Below, piece after piece: positions 59,785 through 64,000 of a stretch of DNA of 64,000 nt. The notes under the pieces are model-generated. The model was not told the origin of the DNA. It searched no databases and saw only the letters and a program-made list of their open reading frames with translations. The DNA is taken from positions 1-64,000 of the forward strand of contig JAXHVI010000140.1 of NCBI GenBank assembly GCA_034189195.1. The letters run 5' to 3'. This DNA comes from Desulfosudis sp034189195. Lineage in GTDB: Bacteria > Desulfobacterota > Desulfobacteria > Desulfobacterales > Desulfosudaceae. The first letter of the stretch is position 1. The number at the start of each line of letters is the position of its first letter. The translations under genes and the position numbers were made by a program.

Positions 59785-60878
59785 ACGGCAACCTCCCTGC
59801 GGTCCGGACCCACCACCACAGTGTCCATGTACATGGGCTGAAAATCCTTTGACTTGTCCCGGTTGGGAATCACGGCGTCCAGGCCGCAGATTTCCGATGA
59901 AAAGGCATACATGCCGGGCCGGCCGCCCACCACGCCGGGCCGGAGTTTCTTTCTGTCCTGCACCATGAAGAGCGAATGGTCTGGCAGGCATCCGATCACG
60001 CAGTTGGGACCGTCGATGATCAGGCGGCGGCAGGTCTGCTTCAGGTGCCTGAGCAACACATGGTCCGGGTGGGCCGCCAGCACATCGTCCTGAAGCGGGG
60101 TGATGATATGCTTGTAGGCGTCGATATCCAGCCCCAGCCGCTTGAACAGGTAATGCAGGATGAAGACAAACACCTGGGAGTCCGACTCGAACCCGCTGTA
60201 GCCGGGAATGCTACGGGACATGAGGAATTCCCGGATCGGCACAAAGGCGGTGTTTTCGCCGTTGGCCATGGTGGAAAACCCGCCATGGAAAAAGGGGTGA
60301 CAGGCATACAGGTTAATGGCATAGTTGGTGTTCTGCCGGCCCTGGGCCATGATCACCCGCGCCTGAAGCTCTTCTCTGTCAAGCTGCAGATACCGGGCCA
60401 CGGTCAACGGGTCCCCGATCTCCTTTAACATGATCACGTCCGGCCAGAAGGAAAATACGATCATGTCTTCTTTTTCCGCTCCCATTTCAACCAGTTCCAG
60501 CCGGATGCGGGTCAGTTCGGCGAAAACTTTTTCCTCGCTCCATCCTTCCCAGCTGTCCGGGTATTCATAGGCCCGGATCAGGTAGATGTCCCTTTTGGGA
60601 ACACCCGGCGGCTGCTCCCTGGGCACCTTGATGGTGACCTTGTGCTTGGTCAGAAATCCGTGCTCCATCATGTAATGGTCCAGGCGCCGGATGCCCTGGT
60701 CCGTGAAGATGCCCGAGAGAATGGGAGAGTCCTTGATCTTCTCAAAGGGCCCGCCCAGGTCCCGCAGAAAGATACCCACCCCGGAACCGTCATGGCCTTC
60801 GCGCATGACGTCCAGGGCCTCCAGGGCCACCATCGGTGTCATGGGGGTTTCGCTGGTGATTGCAAACAATCGGCACAT
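59748..60878 (-). CDS. Glutamate synthase glutamine amidotransferase (class II) subunit
   Basis: A 376-residue Ntn-type glutaminase. After removal of Met1 the catalytic Cys2 becomes N-terminal (MCRLFAITSE), and REGHDGSGVG and YSGFESDSQVF are further family marks. It releases ammonia from glutamine for the FMN subunit. Separate GATase, FMN and GXGXG genes are the archaeal/deltaproteobacterial arrangement. First gene of the three. Confidence 0.9.
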   Translation of the reverse strand: MCRLFAITSETPMTPMVALEALDVMREGHDGSGVGIFLRDLGGPFEKIKDSPILSGIFTDQGIRRLDHYMMEHGFLTKHKVTIKVPREQPPGVPKRDIYLIRAYEYPDSWEGWSEEKVFAELTRIRLELVEMGAEKEDMIVFSFWPDVIMLKEIGDPLTVARYLQLDREELQARVIMAQGRQNTNYAINLYACHPFFHGGFSTMANGENTAFVPIREFLMSRSIPGYSGFESDSQVFVFILHYLFKRLGLDIDAYKHIITPLQDDVLAAHPDHVLLRHLKQTCRRLIIDGPNCVIGCLPDHSLFMVQDRKKLRPGVVGGRPGMYAFSSEICGLDAVIPNRDKSKDFQPMYMDTVVVGPDRREVAVCQQTEALALQH

Positions 60879-61290
60879 AAACCGGCCTCCCTGACGCTAA
60901 AACTTCATGCCGCATTGGCGTTTATCTGTTGGCATACAAACAAGGCTTAAATTGACGGGTGGCATTATAATAATTTTAAAAACACAGACAAGACATTAAT
61001 TTTTTCAACGCGTCTGGTTTTTCAACGGCTGTAATTCCTATAGTTGCCTTATATTATTATTCATTAATTTATTTTTCTACTCGGCATCCACGAGAGTAAA
61101 AGGCCAACCCCATTATCGGAAGATGCATTTTATCGGCCGTCTTATTAGCCGGACTAAATATTACATAAAAAAATTCGACCATAATCAACTTGCCGGTAAG
61201 CTGCAAATCCATGACCGGTAAAATCAGTTTCACCTGTAAAATAAAAGCGGCCCAAGGCGACTCGAAAAAACTTAAGCGGTTTCTATGTCA
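60879..61290. other. AT-rich intergenic region between glnA and the glutamate synthase genes
   Basis: No gene is visible in about 400 bases. It must contain the minus-strand promoter for the glutamate synthase genes; I see AT-rich -10-like stretches (for example around 60963-60975) but no convincing sigma-54 GG-N10-GC pattern on that strand. Confidence 0.45.
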
Positions 61291-61331
61291 AAAGACCCGC
61301 CTTTCGGCCTTTCCGGTATCGCCGGCGGGCC
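61291..61331 (-). terminator. Intrinsic terminator of glnA
   Basis: On the minus strand GGCCCGCC (61331-61324) pairs with GGCGGGTC (61302-61295), followed by TTTTGAC. It begins 7 bases after the glnA stop codon. Confidence 0.7.
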
Positions 61332-61337
61332 GTTCTC

Positions 61338-62669
61338 TCAGAGCTTCGGCAGATAATTATCAAGCTCAAACTGACTCACATGAATCCGGTATCTGTCCCA
61401 CTCCACCTTTTTGTTGTCTATAAACTCCTTGAAGATATGCCCGCCCAGCACCTTTTTCACCAGCTCGCTTTTTTCGGTCTCCAGAATGGCGGCGTAAAGG
61501 TTGCCCGGCAGATCGGTGATACCCCTGCTGATGCGCTCGTCAGGCGTCATTTCAAAGATGTCATCTTCAATGGGGTCGGTCAGCGGATACCTGTTTTCAA
61601 TGCCTTCCATGCCCGCTCCCAGCATCACGGCAAAGGCCAGGTAGGGATTGCACGACGGGTCGGGGGCCCTGAATTCCATGCGTGTGGCTGCCTCCTTGCC
61701 CGGTTTGTACATGGGTACCCGGACCATGGCCGATCGGTTTCTGTTGGCCCAGGAGACGTATACCGGGGCTTCGTAGCCGGGGACCAGCCGCTTGTAGGAG
61801 TTGACCCACTGGTTGGTCACGGAGATGATTTCCGGCGCATGCTTGAGAATGCCGGCGATATAGTGCTTGGCCGTTTCGGAAAGGTTGAACCGTCCCTCCT
61901 TGCTGTAGAAGGCGTTTTTCCCGTCCCTGAACAGGGACTGGTGCACGTGCATGCCGCTGCCGTTTTCGCCGAATATGGGCTTGGGCATGAAGGTGGCGTA
62001 GACCCCGTTCCTGTGGGCGATCTCCTTGACGGTCATGCGGTAGGTCATGGTGATATCGGCCATTTTCAGGGCCTCTGCGTAGCGGAGGTCGATCTCGTGC
62101 TGACTGGGGGCCACCTCATGGTGGCTGTACTCCACCTGTATGCCCATGGCCTGAAGGGCGAAGATGGTCTGCCGCCGCAGGTCCCCGCCCATGTCCATGG
62201 GCCGGGCGTCAAAGTAACCGGCCCTGTCGAGGATGCCGGTCCCCCGGTCGTTCTTGAAATAAAAATACTCCAGTTCCGGGCCCACATAAAAGGTATACCC
62301 CTTTTCAGCCACCTGCTTGAGCAGTCGCTTGAGTACATAACGGGGGTCGCCCTGGTAGGGGGTGCCGTCGGGCTGAAGAATGTCGCAGAACATGCGGGCC
62401 ACGGGCCGGTCTCCCTCACCCCTCCAGGGAACAAACTGAAAGGTGGTGGGGTCGGGTTTGGCGATCATGTCGCTCTCATGAATACGGCAGAATCCCTGAA
62501 TGGAAGAGCCGTCAAACCCCATGCCCTCCTCAATGCCTTCCTCCAGTTCATCCGGGGTGATGGCAAAACTCTTCAGCGCTCCCAGAACATCGGTGAACCA
62601 GAACTGAATGAAGCTGACATTTTTTTCCTTGACGATTTTTCTTACATCGTCCGCGGTCTGACAAATCAT
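61338..62669 (-). CDS. glnA: Glutamine synthetase type I
   Basis: The 443-residue product condenses glutamate and ammonia to glutamine with ATP and works with the glutamate synthase next door. Family marks: IQFWFTDVLGALKSF, GFDGSSIQGF, the metal-binding PELEYFYF and EVAPSQHEIDLRY, FGENGSGMHVHQSL, the NRSA loop, and a C-terminus without the adenylylation motif (NLYDLPP), so it is the GSI-alpha type controlled by feedback rather than by GlnE. ATG 62669 has GGAGGA 8 bases upstream, which favours it over an ATG six codons earlier that contains this SD. Confidence 0.94.
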   Translation of the reverse strand: MICQTADDVRKIVKEKNVSFIQFWFTDVLGALKSFAITPDELEEGIEEGMGFDGSSIQGFCRIHESDMIAKPDPTTFQFVPWRGEGDRPVARMFCDILQPDGTPYQGDPRYVLKRLLKQVAEKGYTFYVGPELEYFYFKNDRGTGILDRAGYFDARPMDMGGDLRRQTIFALQAMGIQVEYSHHEVAPSQHEIDLRYAEALKMADITMTYRMTVKEIAHRNGVYATFMPKPIFGENGSGMHVHQSLFRDGKNAFYSKEGRFNLSETAKHYIAGILKHAPEIISVTNQWVNSYKRLVPGYEAPVYVSWANRNRSAMVRVPMYKPGKEAATRMEFRAPDPSCNPYLAFAVMLGAGMEGIENRYPLTDPIEDDIFEMTPDERISRGITDLPGNLYAAILETEKSELVKKVLGGHIFKEFIDNKKVEWDRYRIHVSQFELDNYLPKL

Positions 62670-63009
62670 GATGCATTCCTCCTGCAATGGGTTTTATGCG
62701 GGTTTATCACGAGCCCTGCCGGGCGGGTGTATGTCAGCAACCTGACCGTGTGGGGCAGGACGCGGCGTGCGAAGCAGTGGCGTACATGAATATCTATCAA
62801 CTCTCCGGCGCAAAACGCAACCCTTAATTTTTAACTGTGGCGCCGGGTAATGCCGCCATGGCAGCGCCCCCCGCATTCCCGTCGCCTATTTGCAATTTTG
62901 TAATTTATTATGAATTATAATGCCAAATTTGTAAGTACCGTCCTTTTCTCCCCCATGGGTAAAAATAAAAAATAATTATATTCCAGCCATATAATCATTG
63001 ACGGCGTGT
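62670..63009. other. Divergent region between glnA and the type III glutamine synthetase gene
   Basis: About 340 bases without a gene. The AT-rich stretch 62890-63000 contains TATAAT-like elements (around 62918 and 62991). It may hold the glnA promoter (minus strand) and upstream activator sites for the sigma-54-type promoter at 63010. Confidence 0.45.
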
Positions 63010-63025
63010 TGGCATGGTAGTTGCT
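63010..63025 (+). promoter_or_regulatory. Sigma-54-type promoter for the type III glutamine synthetase
   Basis: TGGCAT-GGTAG-TTGCT matches the sigma-54 pattern TGGCAC-N5-TTGCW with the GG (63011-63012) and GC (63023-63024) dinucleotides exactly 10 bases apart. It lies 78 bases upstream of the start codon. A sigma-54 promoter is expected for nitrogen-controlled genes. Confidence 0.65.
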
Positions 63026-63102
63026 GAATACGGGAACAACGGTTTGTGGTTTCTATTGATAACCACATTTTAACGGGAAACTAAAAGTCTCAGGAGAAAG
63101 CA

Positions 63103-64000
63103 ATGAGCGGACGAGCAAAGCTGTTAGCGGCAATCAACGGAAATGGCGCGCCCAGGGCCACATTGGATTATAAGGAAAAAAATTCCATTGATCTGTTTGG
63201 CGAGAATGTTTTCAGCATGGCTGTCATGAAGAAGCGGCTGCCCAAGGATATCTATAAATCATTGGCCAGGACCGTTGAAAATTTTTGCTTGATGGACGCC
63301 TCCATTGCGGATGTCGTGGCAAACGCCATGAAGGAGTGGGCCATTCAGAAAGGGGCCAGCCATTACGCCCATGTTTTTTTTCCTCTCACGGGGGCCACGG
63401 CTGAAAAACACGACAGTTTTCTGGCGCCGGATCTGTCCGGAAACGCAATGGCCGAATTTTCAGGAAAAACCCTGATCCAGGGAGAACCGGATGCGTCCAG
63501 CTTTCCCAGCGGCGGGCTTCGCCAGACATTTGAAGCAAGAGGATATACCGCCTGGGATGTAACAAGCCCGGCTTATATCATGGAAAGCACGAACGGCGCG
63601 ACCCTCTGCATTCCAACGGCGTTTGTGTCGTGGACCGGCGAGGCCCTGGATAAAAAGACGCCGATCCTGCGGTCCATGCAGGCCTTGAATAAGCAGGCCC
63701 AGAGGATTTTAAATCTGTTTGGGGATCATTCAGGCAAAATCGTCTCCGCGACATGCGGGCCTGAGCAGGAGTATTTTTTGATTGATAAACATTTTTATTC
63801 CGCACGGCCGGATATCCAGGCCACGGGCAGGACCCTTTTCGGGGCGCCGTCTCCCAAGGGACAGCAGTTTGATGATCATTACTTCGGGGCTATTCAGGAT
63901 CGCGTGCTGGCCTTTATGTTTGAGGTGGAACGGGAGCTCTATAAGCTGGGAATCCCCGTCAAGACAAGACACAATGAAGTCGCTCCCGGGCAGTTCGAGG
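63103..64000 (+). CDS. glnN: Glutamine synthetase type III, N-terminal part
   Basis: From ATG 63103 (AGGAGAAAG at 63092-63100) the frame stays open to the window end. The product begins MSGRAKLLAAINGN and shows the GSIII signature: LFGENVFSMAVMKKRLPKDI near the start, HYAHVFFPLTGATAEKHDSF, FPSGGLRQTFEARGYTAWD and the metal-binding EQEYFLIDK and RHNEVAPGQFE at the window edge. GSIII proteins are about 700 residues long, so roughly 40% is visible. With glnA and glutamate synthase it makes this a nitrogen assimilation locus. Its control probably differs from glnA, given the sigma-54-type promoter. Confidence 0.92.
   Translation, partial: MSGRAKLLAAINGNGAPRATLDYKEKNSIDLFGENVFSMAVMKKRLPKDIYKSLARTVENFCLMDASIADVVANAMKEWAIQKGASHYAHVFFPLTGATAEKHDSFLAPDLSGNAMAEFSGKTLIQGEPDASSFPSGGLRQTFEARGYTAWDVTSPAYIMESTNGATLCIPTAFVSWTGEALDKKTPILRSMQALNKQAQRILNLFGDHSGKIVSATCGPEQEYFLIDKHFYSARPDIQATGRTLFGAPSPKGQQFDDHYFGAIQDRVLAFMFEVERELYKLGIPVKTRHNEVAPGQFE

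Noticed and set aside
61380..62789. 469-codon plus-strand frame opposite glnA
   Set aside because: Shadow frame; glnA on the minus strand has all active-site motifs.
1..64000. CRISPR array, tRNA, rRNA or known riboswitch
   Set aside because: No regularly spaced repeats and no cloverleaf or rRNA-like sequence noticed on either strand; a covariance-model search would be needed to exclude small RNAs.

Overview
The window looks like a chromosomal segment of a sulfate-reducing Desulfobacterota bacterium (Desulfobacterales-like). The main evidence is a complete Qrc membrane quinone reductase operon (qrcABCD), an NqrF subunit, a three-gene archaeal-type glutamate synthase, and GC-rich coding sequence over most of its length. 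The species is inferred from gene content; no search was run.

Layout. 1-200: 3' end of a helicase/type III restriction-like gene, followed at once by nqrF. 1.5-4.2 kb: a frameshifted DUF1499 lipoprotein gene, a YitT-family membrane protein, and a QueG-like Fe-S protein gene broken by an internal deletion. 4.3-9.6 kb: qrcABCD plus an unlisted 55-residue membrane ORF and a strong terminator. 9.8-16.7 kb: murA, gene remnants, an SDR/enoyl-CoA hydratase chimera, a metallo-beta-lactamase-fold hydrolase, an acyl-CoA ligase and exonuclease III. 17-20 kb: small genes and panP. 20.1-31.6 kb: a long minus-strand chemosensory operon (two CheY-like, CheB, CheD, CheR, CheW, CheA, an MCP, an MCP-like coiled-coil protein, STAS, PilZ). 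31.9-34 kb: a sigma-54 response regulator beside a deleted histidine kinase. 34.4-36.4 kb: an Hsp20/YfdX stress cluster.

37.2-44.2 kb: the most interesting region. A lower-GC minus-strand operon of five overlapping or abutting genes encodes DndC, DndD, a DndE-FtsK fusion, an AAA ATPase and a DUF4435 (TOPRIM-like) protein. The first three resemble a compact DNA phosphorothioation module; the last two resemble, in order and domain type, the AriA/AriB pair of PARIS. I read it as one composite modification-plus-effector defence system. It lies between two near-identical 518-bp direct copies of the 3' part of a radical SAM gene, which suggests recent acquisition by homologous (Campbell-type) integration.

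44.8-54 kb: radical SAM protein, phosphofructokinase, CNNM/CBS protein, small membrane proteins, ZIP transporter, Kef-type antiporter, a decayed alpha/beta hydrolase and an IS630 remnant. 55.7-64 kb: nitrogen assimilation, with glutamate synthase in three genes, glutamine synthetase type I, and the start of a type III glutamine synthetase behind a sigma-54-type promoter.

A recurring theme is genes damaged by internal deletions or fusions (QueG-like, TVP38, amidohydrolase, SDR/ECH, histidine kinase, a lost MCP, alpha/beta hydrolase). At least one junction sits exactly on a short shared sequence.
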